Source of the DNA: an uncultured Eubacteriales bacterium
GTDB lineage: Bacteria; Bacillota; Clostridia; Peptostreptococcales; Anaerovoracaceae
Direction: 5' to 3'
DNA: 64,000 nucleotides
Assembly: GCA_900315895.1 (NCBI GenBank)
Contig: ONAY01000001.1
Location: forward strand, 62,001-126,000
Part shown: in pieces, positions 16,963 through 25,623 of the stretch
How positions within the stretch are numbered: position 1 is the stretch's first letter
Layout of the letters: the number at the start of each line of letters is the position of its first letter
Notes under the pieces: generated by a model
Databases searched by the model: none
What the model saw: the letters and a program-made list of their open reading frames with translations, nothing else
Told to the model about the DNA's origin: nothing
Position numbers and translations under genes: made by a program

Positions 16963-18087
16963 ATGAGGATCAAAAAACTATTATTAGTGATCTTAATAGT
17001 TTCTCTGGGGCTGACCGGGCTTTCGGCCTGCGGTACCTCTCGGACTGACAGCTGGGCCGGATGCAGCCTGGACTCCTATTATTTTGACACGGTATGCCGT
17101 ATCACCATCTACGGGTTGGATGATTCTTTGGTAGGGGACGGAATGACGGAGGAGGAGTTCAGTGAGGCTTCCAATGCCATCATCAGGGATGCTTTCGATA
17201 AGCTGGCTGACTACGAAAAGCTCTTGAGCCGCACCGTTGAAGGCTCCGACGTGGACAGGATCAATCGCTCTCACGGAGAGCCCGTTCAGGTGGATCCCGA
17301 GACAGTGGCTGTCCTGATCAAAGGCCTCGAATTCGGAGACACTTCTGCCGGGGCTTTCGACATGACCATAGGAGGAGTCTCAAGTCTCTGGAACTTCCAT
17401 GCTCTGGATGAAGAGATGGCTGAGGCGAGTCTTCCCGATGAGGATGAACTAAACGAAGCTCTGAAGCATGTGGACTACGCAAAGGTGGAGGTGAACTTCG
17501 CCGAAAACACTGTGAAACTCCTGGATCCCGACGCGGTCCTGGACTTAGGGGGCATCGCCAAGGGATACATCGCAGACAGGATCACAGAATATCTGGCGGA
17601 TCAGGGCGTGACTGATGCCATAGTCAATTTAGGCGGTAACATCGAGGCCCTGGGCGGCAAGCCAGATAACCACCTGAAGCCCCAGGGGGATAAGGAGGGC
17701 GGTACGGTGCGCCTTGGCATCAATGACCCCAGGGACGATTCCGGGAAGCTCCTTAAGACCTTCGACACCAGGGATGTGACCGTGGTGACCTCGGGGACCT
17801 ACGAGCGCTTCATCGAGGTGGATGGCGTGAGATATCACCATATACTGGACCCCACCACAGGCTATCCTGTGGATAACGGTCTGGTCCAGGTTACCGTCGT
17901 GGCCGGAAAGGGGCATTCAGTGGACTGCGACGGTTTGTCTACAGTCTGCCTGGCTCTGGGCGAGGCCGAGGGCAGGATGCTCATAGATGAACTTTCGGAA
18001 CTTGGTACCTACGGACCGCTCTGGGCCATCTTCGTGACCGAAGACGGCGAGGTCACGGAAGCAGGGGACCCTTCAATCGTGGGATGA
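16963..18087 (+). CDS. apbE: FAD:protein FMN transferase (ApbE), lipoprotein
   Basis: A 374-residue lipoprotein that attaches FMN to threonine (or serine) of target proteins outside the membrane, using FAD. The signal peptide ends in the lipobox LSAC with the modified cysteine at residue 23. Visible family signatures are DLGGIAKGYI near the middle, VNLGGNIEALGG, and HHILDPTTGYPVDN with the metal-binding region, followed by DGLSTVCLALG. RnfD and RnfG, encoded 2.5-6.5 kb upstream, are known substrates of this enzyme class. It has its own promoter and a good AAAGGAG ribosome site. Confidence 0.95.
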   Translation: MRIKKLLLVILIVSLGLTGLSACGTSRTDSWAGCSLDSYYFDTVCRITIYGLDDSLVGDGMTEEEFSEASNAIIRDAFDKLADYEKLLSRTVEGSDVDRINRSHGEPVQVDPETVAVLIKGLEFGDTSAGAFDMTIGGVSSLWNFHALDEEMAEASLPDEDELNEALKHVDYAKVEVNFAENTVKLLDPDAVLDLGGIAKGYIADRITEYLADQGVTDAIVNLGGNIEALGGKPDNHLKPQGDKEGGTVRLGINDPRDDSGKLLKTFDTRDVTVVTSGTYERFIEVDGVRYHHILDPTTGYPVDNGLVQVTVVAGKGHSVDCDGLSTVCLALGEAEGRMLIDELSELGTYGPLWAIFVTEDGEVTEAGDPSIVG

Positions 18088-18097
18088 ATCAGGCAAG

Positions 18098-18931
18098 ATG
18101 AAAATAGATAGGATCGTAAACATATATTTCAGCCCCACCGGAGCAACGGCCGGGGTGGGGCGGATGTTTTGCGCAAGGCTCGGCGAAAAGCTGTGCGTTC
18201 CCGTGGAGGATGTGGACATCACCCTTCCTTCAGGGAGGCGCGTGAGTCGCCGGTTCGGGGCTGAGGACCTGCCGGTGCTGGCGGTGCCCACCTATGCAGG
18301 CCGGGTGCCCAACAAGCTGGAACCGTTCTTAAGAGAAATGTTCCGGGCAGATGGCTCGCCCTGCTGCGTGCTGGTGACCTTCGGAAACAGGGCTTTCGAC
18401 AGCTCCTTGGCGGAACTGGCCGACATCGCATGGGCCGGCGGCGCCAGAGTGGTGGCAGGCGGAGCCTTCAGCGTGCGGCACGCCTTTTCGGACCTGGTGG
18501 GACAGGGCAGACCCACCGAAAAAGACCGGGCACTGATAATCAGCCTCGCTGACCGGACGGCGCAAAAAATCCAGGCCGCCGTAAGCGCCTCGGAGATCCA
18601 GGTCCCGGCGGAGCTTACGCAAGAGAACCTTCAGATCGGGCCTTACTACGTGCCCCTTATGGAAAACGGCGAGCGCGCCATGTTCCTCAAAGCCAAGCCC
18701 AAGGTGGACCCTGAGCGCTGCACTGGCTGCGGCACTTGCGTACGGAGATGCCCCATGGGTGCCATCGATCAGGACATAGTGAATGTCCCGGGCACCTGCA
18801 TCAAGTGCCAGGCCTGCATCAGGGCATGCCCGGCAGGCGCCAGGTACTTCGACGATGAAGCCTTCCTGTCCCACGTAAGGATGCTGGAAAAGAACTTCAC
18901 CGAACCTGCGGAAAACAAGATATACATATGA
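18098..18931 (+). CDS. EFR1-type flavodoxin-ferredoxin fusion protein
   Basis: A 277-residue soluble redox protein. The first 160 residues have a flavodoxin-like fold beginning with YFSPTGAT, a plausible FMN phosphate loop, and containing PTYAGRVPN. The C-terminal part carries two 4Fe-4S motifs, CTGCGTCVRRCP and CIKCQACIRACP. This is the domain order of the EFR1 family. It lies 10 bases after apbE and is probably co-transcribed. It may pass electrons between ferredoxin and an unknown acceptor. Confidence 0.9.
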   Translation: MKIDRIVNIYFSPTGATAGVGRMFCARLGEKLCVPVEDVDITLPSGRRVSRRFGAEDLPVLAVPTYAGRVPNKLEPFLREMFRADGSPCCVLVTFGNRAFDSSLAELADIAWAGGARVVAGGAFSVRHAFSDLVGQGRPTEKDRALIISLADRTAQKIQAAVSASEIQVPAELTQENLQIGPYYVPLMENGERAMFLKAKPKVDPERCTGCGTCVRRCPMGAIDQDIVNVPGTCIKCQACIRACPAGARYFDDEAFLSHVRMLEKNFTEPAENKIYI

Positions 18932-18936
18932 CAGCG

Positions 18937-18961
18937 AAGGGAGCCGAAGGCTCCCTTTTTG
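18937..18961 (+). terminator. Intrinsic terminator after the EFR1 gene
   Basis: GGGAGCC-GAA-GGCTCCC followed by TTTTT. Confidence 0.9.
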
Positions 18962-19012
18962 TTTTGCCCGAGGGGGGCGGGTTTTTGTGCGGCGCCGGGC
19001 GTCGGTGCGCGC

Positions 19013-19028
19013 AAATCGTATACGATTT
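19013..19028. promoter_or_regulatory. Perfect 16-bp palindrome, candidate operator
   Basis: AAATCGTATACGATTT is fully self-complementary and lies just ahead of a -35-like element. A close relative, AAATTGTATACGATTT, occurs in the 56.2-56.5 kb gap. It could bind a dimeric repressor. Confidence 0.5.
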
Positions 19029-19035
19029 CGGCATA

Positions 19036-19065
19036 TTGCGATGAAGGAAGGGGAAGTGGTATGAT
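19036..19065 (+). promoter_or_regulatory. Probable promoter reading into the 51-bp repeat array
   Basis: TTGCGA, an 18-base spacer, and an extended -10 (TGGTATGAT, 19057-19065). The transcript would start near 19072 and cross the whole array towards the nuclease gene. Confidence 0.45.
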
Positions 19066-19120
19066 TTTACTGCTTGACCAGAAAAATCGAATGTAGGGCG
19101 GTACCATTAGATGGAAAGAA

Positions 19121-19410
19121 CGGCCTGTAGACAAAAACCGCGATCTAAGCCGTGCTATTTGGTGGAAAAATCGGCCTGTAGACAAAAACCGCGATCTAAG
19201 CCGTGCTATTTGGTGGAAAAATCGGCCTGTAGGAAAAAACCGCGATCTAAGCTGTACTATTTGGTGGAAAAATCGGCCTGTAGGAAAAAACCGCAATCCA
19301 AGCCGTGCTATTTGGTGGGGAAATCGGCCTGTATGAAAAAACCGCGATCTAAGCCGTACTATTTGGTGGAAAAATCGGCCTGTGGACAAAAACCGCAATC
19401 CAAGCCGTAA
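19121..19410 (+). repeat. Tandem array of six 51-bp units
   Basis: Units start at 19121, 19172, 19223, 19274, 19325 and 19376 (the last has 35 bases). Each begins CGGCCTGTAG or a variant and carries scattered substitutions across its length, so it is a minisatellite and not a CRISPR. Because 51 is 17 codons, both strands stay open. The plus frame from the ATG at 19111 to the TAA at 19408 would encode 99 residues of a basic repeat built on EKSACRQKPRSKP. I cannot tell whether it is translated. The units contain alternating GCCG/CGGC blocks that could form hairpins. Confidence 0.9.
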
Positions 19411-19422
19411 CCAGCGAATACA

Positions 19423-19430
19423 GATTACGG
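19423..19430 (+). repeat. GATTACGG, left bracket of the nuclease gene
   Basis: The same 8-mer lies at 20274-20281 at the end of the nuclease gene. It is short and could be chance, but both copies sit close to AGCCGTAA sequences (19403-19410 and 20305-20312). Confidence 0.35.
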
Positions 19431-19486
19431 TCTAGAACCAAAACAAGAATTCTGAACAGTAAGATAAATAGAAAAGGGAGTGGATG

Positions 19487-20275
19487 ATGAGGTTATCAAA
19501 GCATAATTTGCAGATGAGAGCCGACTACTTGCAAAAATTGATTCCGAGTATGGCAAAACGCATAACAGATGCCCCGGAAGGCAAATTAAGGATCAGCTCT
19601 CACAAGGGTAAAAATCAGTTTTACTATCGTACAGGGAAAGAAAAGGAAAAGTATCTGGGGAAAAAGGAATTAGATTTCATTAAAGCCGTGGCTCAAAAGG
19701 AGTATGATCAAAGAGTTATTAGGGGCGCCGAATCTGAATTGGCCACATTGAAAATACTTATCAAAAAATATGAAGAAGGAATAGTGGAAGACATATATGA
19801 TAAGTTGGCTTCCGCAAGACGGGAACTGGTAGAACCAATATTGATTCCAGATGATGAGTTCATTAGAACATGGGTCGATGAATCATATGATCGATTGGGA
19901 TTTGCAAGGGGTGAGCCTGAGTTTCTTACTTCGAGAGGTTTAAGAGTCAGGTCAAAATCAGAGATCATAATTGCAGAGAAATATGATGAATTTGATATTC
20001 CGTATAAGTATGAATGCCCGCTATATCTTGAGGGATTTGGAAATGTGTGGCCGGATTTTACTGTGTTAAACATCAGATACAGACGGGTCAAGTATCATGA
20101 ACACCTTGGGAAAATGGACGACCCCGAGTATGCGGAGAGAAATATCAAGAAGATCAAGGCTTATGAAGATAATGGGATTATCCTTGGACGAGACCTAATA
20201 GTTACATTTGAAGCAAAAAACAACCCAATAAATCCAACTGACATAGAGCGTGTAATAAAAAATCATCTTCTGTGA
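19487..20275 (+). CDS. Predicted PD-(D/E)XK-like nuclease family protein
   Basis: A 262-residue protein with a helical, Lys/Glu-rich N-terminal half and a C-terminal region resembling restriction-endonuclease-like proteins common in gut Firmicutes. The pattern is RSKSEIIIAEKYDEF (Glu near 159), then IPYKYECPLYLEG, a strand ending in WPDFTVLN (Asp near 190), then KYHEHLGKMDDPEY (Glu near 205). The expected terminal lysine-containing strand is less clear. GGGAG lies 6 bases before the ATG at 19487; an ATG directly before it is also possible. Codon use is more AT-rich than that of the housekeeping genes. It follows the 51-bp repeats in the same orientation. Confidence 0.65.
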   Translation: MRLSKHNLQMRADYLQKLIPSMAKRITDAPEGKLRISSHKGKNQFYYRTGKEKEKYLGKKELDFIKAVAQKEYDQRVIRGAESELATLKILIKKYEEGIVEDIYDKLASARRELVEPILIPDDEFIRTWVDESYDRLGFARGEPEFLTSRGLRVRSKSEIIIAEKYDEFDIPYKYECPLYLEGFGNVWPDFTVLNIRYRRVKYHEHLGKMDDPEYAERNIKKIKAYEDNGIILGRDLIVTFEAKNNPINPTDIERVIKNHLL

Positions 20276-20312
20276 TTACGGCTGAAATCAAAAAAATAAA
20301 TTCTAGCCGTAA
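20276..20312. repeat. TTACGGCT/AGCCGTAA inverted repeat after the nuclease gene
   Basis: Two perfect 8-base arms, 20276-20283 and 20305-20312, with a 21-base AT-rich loop. There is no T-run, so it is not an obvious terminator. It may mark the right boundary of the repeat/nuclease module. Confidence 0.5.
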
Positions 20313-20330
20313 AGCATGCGAATGGGATAA

Positions 20331-20354
20331 AAAAACACCCCCCTCGGGGGGGTG
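20331..20354 (-). terminator. Intrinsic terminator of the ECF S-component gene
   Basis: CACCCCCC pairs with GGGGGGTG; on the minus strand the stem runs into a T-run. Confidence 0.85.
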
Positions 20355-20358
20355 CAAC

Positions 20359-20958
20359 TCATCTATGCACGAACCGGAAGAACTTCCTGGCGGGGGTCTT
20401 TAGCAGGGCGTGGGTCAGGAGCACTGCTACGATCATGGAGCAGATGAACTGGCCGGTGTTGCCCGGGACGGATACGAAGCCGACGGCCATGTTGCCGTAG
20501 ACTAGGGCGTTCACGAAGATGTAGATCACCACTTCCACCAGGCCGCCTGTAATCATGGCCAGGAGTTCGTAGGGGGCCAGGCTCAGTATCAGGCGAGGCT
20601 TCCAGGTCTCGCCGCGGCCGGCGGCCTCCTGGGCCAGTCTGTCCTCGTGAAGGCGGCCGCGCTGGATGAATTCACCCATGACATAGGCCATGAGACCTTT
20701 TGCGACGAAGGTACCTGCTGCGAACAGCACGTATCCGCCGAAGATGTCAGCCAGGGCCGCACCTACTGATGAAGCGATGGCGCCGTTTTTCTTGCCGAGG
20801 ACCAGGACGCTCATAAAGATGAAGGTGTCGCCGAGATGAACGTAGCCCTGGGTCAGGGGATTGGGTACTTTGAGGGCGAAGGTCGCAAGGCAGACCAGAC
20901 CCATCATGAGGGCCGTGAGGACTAAATTGTCTGTGTTGTCTGTTCTTTTCATCGTCAT
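20359..20958 (-). CDS. ECF transporter S component, possibly for vitamin B6
   Basis: A 199-residue membrane protein with about six helices, matching substrate-binding S components of energy-coupling-factor transporters (LGDTFIFMSVLVLGKKNGAI is typical of the riboflavin/HMP-like group). It is transcribed divergently from a MocR/PdxR regulator. Such regulators sense pyridoxal phosphate and often control B6 synthesis or uptake, so a pyridoxine-type substrate is a reasonable inference. The start may be the ATG at 20958 or the one at 20952. The shared EcfA/EcfT energising module is not in the window. Confidence 0.8.
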   Translation of the reverse strand: MTMKRTDNTDNLVLTALMMGLVCLATFALKVPNPLTQGYVHLGDTFIFMSVLVLGKKNGAIASSVGAALADIFGGYVLFAAGTFVAKGLMAYVMGEFIQRGRLHEDRLAQEAAGRGETWKPRLILSLAPYELLAMITGGLVEVVIYIFVNALVYGNMAVGFVSVPGNTGQFICSMIVAVLLTHALLKTPARKFFRFVHR

Positions 20959-21064
20959 ACCTTCTTCCTGTATTCTTTCTATTGATATACTACCAAAAAA
21001 GTGCTATCCTTAAAATATGCAGAATTGCATTATTTAAAGATAACAGTTTAAGGAATAATCGCAA

Positions 21065-22450
21065 ATGAAGCCCATTATTCTGGAATTAAATAACAGAGAT
21101 CACAAATTTATATACGAACAGTTGTACGAGGCTCTGAGGGAGCAGATCCTGGACGGGTCCATTGTGCCGGACGAAAAGCTGCCCTCCCTGAGAGGCCTGG
21201 CCAAGGACCTCGGGGTCAGCGTCACAGCGGTGGACCAGGCCTACGACCAGCTGGTGGTGGAGGGCTACATCGTGGCCAGACCCAAGAGCGGGTTTTTCGC
21301 AAAACACGTAAGCCGGGGTACATCAGGAAGTCCCGGCGAGGACCACCGAAAGCAAGAAATAGCCGCGGACATCTACGGCGAGGACGCCTTTATCCACGAC
21401 CCATCCTGCTTCGATTTCGTCAAATGGAAGAAGTGCATCAACGAGGTGCTGAATTATCATCCCGACCGGCTTCTTTACGAGTCGGATCCCCAGGGCGAGC
21501 ACGAGCTGAGAGAACAGGTGGCGGAGTACATCATGAGGTCCCGTGGAGTGGAGGCTTCCACCGACAGGATAGTGATCGGTGCAGGCACCCAGCAGATGAC
21601 ATCGCACATCGCACGTATTTTGAAGAAGATGGGGATAAACCTGGTATCCATCGAGGAGCCAGGATATCTTCCCGTAAGGTCCATGCTCCGTGACGCAGGG
21701 TTCCAGATAAACAGGATCCCTGTAAAGGATGACGGCATAGACGTGAGGATGCTCCCGGGGAACATTCAGTCTGCAGTTTACGTCAGTCCATCCAACCAGT
21801 TCCCCACCGGGGCAGTGATGACCGCCGGCAGGAGGTACGAGCTTCTCAGATGGGCTGTGGAGAATCGATCCATCATAATCGAGGATGACTACGACAGCGA
21901 GCTCAGATATTTTGGGCGGCCGGTGCCTGCCCTGAAGAGCCTGGATCAGGAAGATTCCGTGGCCTATCTTGGGTCCTTCTCTTCAACCCTTTTCCCGGCG
22001 GTAAAGATCTCCTACATGGTGCTCCCCAAGAGGATGGCGGAGATATACCGGGAGACTAAAGGGGAGTATTCCCAGACCTGCTCCAAGTCGGAGCAGCTGA
22101 CCCTGGCGCTTTTCATGAAAAAAGGCTACTACTACACCGGCATCCGCCGGTTGAGGACCTTGAACGCCAGGAAGCTGGAGAAGACGGTGAGTGCCATGGA
22201 GCGGTATCTGGGTGACAAGGTCAACGTCCAGAACACCAGGTCGGGACTGTCGGTGACCCTCAGGATCAAGCCTACCCTGGACCAAAGCTCGGCGGAACTT
22301 GCCGAGAAAGCGGCAGGTATCGGTCTGGACATGGACCCCATAAGCGAGGTCACAGACCAGGATACCTCGGCCCTCACATACTATTACAGCCAATTGCCTT
22401 ACGATATGATAGAGCAAAAAACAGAAGAACTGGCAGGGGTCTGGAAGTGA
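21065..22450 (+). CDS. MocR/PdxR family regulator (GntR HTH plus aminotransferase domain)
   Basis: A 461-residue regulator. Residues 1-75 form a GntR winged helix (LREQILDGSIVPDEKLPSLR, then LAKDLGVSVTAVDQAYDQL). From about residue 110 onward it has a class I aminotransferase fold, with PLP-contacting motifs such as VSPSNQFPTGAVM and IIEDDYDSELRY and the lysine near FPAVKISYMV. Known relatives use PLP as a ligand to control vitamin B6 or amine metabolism. The adjacent divergent ECF S component is the likely target. AAGGA precedes the ATG. The stop overlaps an unused GTG ahead of the sirtuin gene. Confidence 0.9.
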   Translation: MKPIILELNNRDHKFIYEQLYEALREQILDGSIVPDEKLPSLRGLAKDLGVSVTAVDQAYDQLVVEGYIVARPKSGFFAKHVSRGTSGSPGEDHRKQEIAADIYGEDAFIHDPSCFDFVKWKKCINEVLNYHPDRLLYESDPQGEHELREQVAEYIMRSRGVEASTDRIVIGAGTQQMTSHIARILKKMGINLVSIEEPGYLPVRSMLRDAGFQINRIPVKDDGIDVRMLPGNIQSAVYVSPSNQFPTGAVMTAGRRYELLRWAVENRSIIIEDDYDSELRYFGRPVPALKSLDQEDSVAYLGSFSSTLFPAVKISYMVLPKRMAEIYRETKGEYSQTCSKSEQLTLALFMKKGYYYTGIRRLRTLNARKLEKTVSAMERYLGDKVNVQNTRSGLSVTLRIKPTLDQSSAELAEKAAGIGLDMDPISEVTDQDTSALTYYYSQLPYDMIEQKTEELAGVWK

Positions 22451-22479
22451 TCACCCCCCCGGATGAAAGGAGACAAAAA

Positions 22480-23211
22480 ATGGATGAAAGGTTAAAGAAA
22501 CTTGTAGACGATTCCGAAAACATAGTGTTTTTCGGCGGGGCAGGGGTGTCCACAGAGTCCAATATTCCGGACTTCAGGTCCGAGAACGGTCTCTACAGCG
22601 CCATCTCCGAGTACGGAGTGAGCCCGGAGGAGATCCTGTCTCACAGCTTTTTCATGAGTCGTACCAAGACTTTTTATGACTATTACTGGAAGCACATAAT
22701 CTACAGGGAGGCGAAGCCCAACCGCGCCCACAGAGCCTTGGCCAAGCTGGAGGAGATGGGCAAGCTTAAGGCAGTGATCACTCAGAACATCGACGGCCTC
22801 CATCAGATGGCGGGATCCCGGAAGGTCTACGAGCTCCACGGCTCCACCCTCCGGTACAACTGCATGAAGTGCAGGAGACCCTACGATCTGGACTTCGCAG
22901 CGGACCCATCCCACCAGGCTGACGGCATTCCCAGATGCCCGGTGTGCGGCGGGATCATCAAGCCCGACGTGGTGCTTTACGAGGAGCCCCTGGACGGGGA
23001 TCAGATAGACGGAGCGGTTACAGCCATATCCCAGGCGGACCTTTTGATCGTGGGAGGCACGTCCCTGGTGGTGTACCCGGCTGCCGGATTCATCAGGTAT
23101 TTCAGGGGCCGCAACATGGTGCTGATCAACAAGCAGCCCACGGCCTACGATTCCCAGGCGGACCTTGTGATACACGACTCCATAGGACAAGTCATGGATA
23201 TGGATGACTAG
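22480..23211 (+). CDS. cobB: Sir2 family NAD-dependent protein deacylase
   Basis: A 243-residue sirtuin that removes acyl groups from lysines with NAD. Hallmarks are GAGVSTESNIPDFRS at the NAD pocket, QNIDGLHQMAG with the catalytic-site histidine in YELHGS, and a zinc ribbon from CMKC and CPVC. The ATG has AAAGGAG 7 bases upstream. An in-frame GTG 33 bases earlier lacks one. It follows the PdxR-type gene closely and may be co-transcribed. Confidence 0.95.
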   Translation: MDERLKKLVDDSENIVFFGGAGVSTESNIPDFRSENGLYSAISEYGVSPEEILSHSFFMSRTKTFYDYYWKHIIYREAKPNRAHRALAKLEEMGKLKAVITQNIDGLHQMAGSRKVYELHGSTLRYNCMKCRRPYDLDFAADPSHQADGIPRCPVCGGIIKPDVVLYEEPLDGDQIDGAVTAISQADLLIVGGTSLVVYPAAGFIRYFRGRNMVLINKQPTAYDSQADLVIHDSIGQVMDMDD

Positions 23212-23263
23212 CAGAACGGCGCAAAATATTTCGCCTGCAGGCCTAGGAGAGGGACTCGAGTAC

Positions 23264-23292
23264 TTGATTTTGTACAATATCTGTGGTTTAAT
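23264..23292 (+). promoter_or_regulatory. Promoter of the thiolase gene
   Basis: TTGATT, a 17-base spacer and TTTAAT. The leader is about 75 nt and ends in a strong AGGAGG site. Confidence 0.55.
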
Positions 23293-23372
23293 GTAGTAGA
23301 TAATGGGTTTATATGTGCCCATGTTCACATGCTTATATTATTTTGCTATAAATTTCAGGAGGGAATAACAAC

Positions 23373-24551
23373 ATGAAAGACGTAGTAATCGTTGGCGCAG
23401 CCAGAACGGCTATCGGCAAATTCGGCGGAACATTAAAGGACGTTCCCACAAGAACACTTGGTGCTACCTGCATCGCAGAAGCTCTTAACAGAGCAGGCGT
23501 TAAGCCCGAGCAGGTCGACGAAGTAATCATGGGATGCGTACTTCAGGGCGGACTTGGACAGAACGTTGCAAGACAGATGTCCCTTGACGCAGGTATCCCC
23601 GTAGAAGTTCCCGCAATGACGATCAACAAGGTCTGCGGTTCCGGCTTAAGAGCAGTTGAACTTGCAGCTCAGATCATCAAGGCCGGTGATGCTGATATCG
23701 TAGTAGCAGGCGGCGCTGAGAACATGTCTGCAACAGCATATTCAATGCCCAAGGCTCGTTGGGGAGCCAGAATGAACGAGACCAAGATGGTCGACATGAT
23801 GGTCAACGATGGTCTTTGGGACGCATTCAACAACTATCACATGGGTATCACAGCTGAGAACGTTGCTGAGCAGTGGGGACTTACAAGAGAACAGCTTGAT
23901 GAGTTCGCAGTAGTTTCTCAGAACAGAACAGAAGCTGCCATCAAGGAAGGCAGATTCAAGGACGAGATCGTTCCCGTTACCATTCCTCAGAGAAAGGGTG
24001 ATCCCATCGTATTCGATACAGACGAGCACTACATGCCCGGTTACACCATCGAGAAGGCTGCTAAGTTAAAGCCTGCATTCAAGAAGGACGGCGTTGTCAC
24101 AGCTGCTAACGCTTCCGGAATCAACGACTCCGGCGCAGCCGTAGTAGTTATGTCCAAGGAAAAGGCTGAAGAGCTTGGAATCGAGCCTCTTTGCGAGATC
24201 GTATCCTACGCTTCCGGCGGAGTTGATCCCAAGATCATGGGAGTTGGCCCCGTTCCCGCAACCAAGAAGGCTCTTGCAAAGGCCGGCCTCACCATCGAGG
24301 ATATCGACCTTGTAGAAGCTAACGAAGCTTTCGCAACTCAGTCTCTGGCAGTAAGAAAAGAGCTGGGACTTGACCCCGAAAAGACCAACGTAAACGGCGG
24401 AGCTCTTGCTCTCGGACACCCCATCGGAGCATCCGGATGCCGTATCCTCATCACTCTGATCTATGCTATGAAGCACAGAGGAGCACACACAGGTCTTGCT
24501 ACACTCTGCATCGGCGGCGGCATGGGAACATCCATGATCGTAAAGATGTGA
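23373..24551 (+). CDS. thlA: Acetyl-CoA acetyltransferase (thiolase)
   Basis: A 392-residue thiolase that condenses two acetyl-CoA to acetoacetyl-CoA, or cleaves acetoacetyl-CoA. The nucleophilic cysteine lies in [14 protein letters not shown], the histidine in NEAFATQS and GHPIGASG, and the second cysteine in LCIGGGMG. Codon use is strongly biased, with few rare codons, which suggests high expression. The acetoacetate pathway it serves links to the lysine fermentation and CoA-transferase genes near 53 kb. It is monocistronic between its own promoter and terminator. Confidence 0.96.
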   Translation: MKDVVIVGAARTAIGKFGGTLKDVPTRTLGATCIAEALNRAGVKPEQVDEVIMGCVLQGGLGQNVARQMSLDAGIPVEVPAMTINKVCGSGLRAVELAAQIIKAGDADIVVAGGAENMSATAYSMPKARWGARMNETKMVDMMVNDGLWDAFNNYHMGITAENVAEQWGLTREQLDEFAVVSQNRTEAAIKEGRFKDEIVPVTIPQRKGDPIVFDTDEHYMPGYTIEKAAKLKPAFKKDGVVTAANASGINDSGAAVVVMSKEKAEELGIEPLCEIVSYASGGVDPKIMGVGPVPATKKALAKAGLTIEDIDLVEANEAFATQSLAVRKELGLDPEKTNVNGGALALGHPIGASGCRILITLIYAMKHRGAHTGLATLCIGGGMGTSMIVKM

Positions 24552-24574
24552 TAACTGTTAGTATTAATTGACCA

Positions 24575-24603
24575 AAAAGGGCTGTCTAAGGACAGCCCTT
24601 TTG
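24575..24603 (+). terminator. Intrinsic terminator after thlA
   Basis: A 12-bp stem, AAAAGGGCTGTC with GACAGCCCTTTT, closes a TAAG loop. The -10 of the next gene begins within a few bases. Confidence 0.85.
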
Positions 24604-24612
24604 TGATATAAT
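24604..24612 (+). promoter_or_regulatory. Extended -10 of the patatin gene
   Basis: TGATATAAT directly abuts the thlA terminator, so the -35 region lies within the terminator stem. Confidence 0.55.
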
Positions 24613-24661
24613 CAACTGTAATTTTATTTTGTGCAAAAAACACGATTCGGAAAGGGTTCAG

Positions 24662-25522
24662 ATGCAGGATATCAAAACAGGATTCGTAGACTGCGGAGGA
24701 GGCACCAGAGGGATCTTCGGCGCCGGCGTTTTCGACAGGCTCATGGATGAGGGAATAAGGCCGGACTACTTCGTAGGAGTTTCGGCGGGAGCCGCCAACG
24801 GGGCATCATACATTGCGGGACAGAAGGGCAGAAACTACGTTTTCTATGATGAATACGCCTTCAGAAAAGAATACATGAGCTGGGAGAATTTTAGGCGTAC
24901 CGGCTCATATATAGGCATGGAATACATTTACAGTACGCTTTCGGACCAGGGCGGTGAGTATCCGCTGGACTATAAAGCAATAGCCGCTGACCACTCGGGA
25001 TTCGAGGTGGTGGCCACCAATGCGCTTACGGGCAGACCTATATATTTCATGAAGTCCGACATAAGGCAGGATGATTATGACGTCATCAAGGCATCCTGCT
25101 CGGTGCCGGTGCTGAACAAACCGTACTACATAGGGACCATCCCCTGCTACGACGGGGGACTTTCGGACCCGATCCCATACAAGAGAGTTTTCAGAGCCGG
25201 CATGGACCGGGTGGTGGTGGTGATCACCAAACCCAGGGACTTCATGCGGACCGCCGGCAAGGACAGGATGCTTTCAAGGGCCATCGCCGGGAAATATCCC
25301 AAGGCCGCGGAGGCCTGGGCAAGAAGAGGCGAGAAATACAACAGGGAGCTTCTGGAGGTAATGGAGTTGGAGAAGCAGGGGAAGGCCCTGATAGTGGCCC
25401 CCAGAGATATAGGGAAGCTAAAGACTCTGAGCCAGGATCATGAGGCTCTGGAGGACCTGTACAGGCAGGGCTATGAAGAGGGCGCCAAGGTGGTGGAATT
25501 TTTTGCGCAGAAACAGGGCTGA
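24662..25522 (+). CDS. Patatin-like phospholipase family protein
   Basis: A 286-residue predicted serine acyl hydrolase. It has the oxyanion loop CGGGTRGIFGAGV near the N-terminus, the nucleophile elbow GVSAGA near residue 44, and the dyad aspartate in YDGGLSDPIP. The domain order matches the bacterial DUF/YjjU-type patatins. The substrate is unknown. The ATG at 24662 has GGAAAGGG upstream; an upstream TTG in frame is less likely. No signal peptide is seen, so it is probably cytoplasmic. Confidence 0.9.
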   Translation: MQDIKTGFVDCGGGTRGIFGAGVFDRLMDEGIRPDYFVGVSAGAANGASYIAGQKGRNYVFYDEYAFRKEYMSWENFRRTGSYIGMEYIYSTLSDQGGEYPLDYKAIAADHSGFEVVATNALTGRPIYFMKSDIRQDDYDVIKASCSVPVLNKPYYIGTIPCYDGGLSDPIPYKRVFRAGMDRVVVVITKPRDFMRTAGKDRMLSRAIAGKYPKAAEAWARRGEKYNRELLEVMELEKQGKALIVAPRDIGKLKTLSQDHEALEDLYRQGYEEGAKVVEFFAQKQG

Positions 25523-25556
25523 GAAGGCTCGAAGCGTTGCGCCACAAGGCTTTTAG

Positions 25557-25565
25557 TGATAAAAT
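25557..25565 (+). promoter_or_regulatory. Extended -10 of the membrane-protein/glnS unit
   Basis: TGATAAAAT with no clear -35. The leader would be about 50 nt. Confidence 0.45.
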
Positions 25566-25623
25566 TTATTAGTTAAGTAACTTTGCACCGGGCGAGGCAC
25601 CGGATGCTTAAAGAGGCGGCAGA

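Noticed and set aside
18769..19398. Minus-strand repeat protein (RFFHQI-type repeats) across the array
   Set aside because: It stays open only because the unit is a multiple of three, it runs into the EFR1 gene on the other strand, and it has no ribosome site.
19121..19410. CRISPR array
   Set aside because: Whole 51-bp units are similar along their entire length with scattered substitutions; there are no constant repeats separated by unique spacers and no cas genes.
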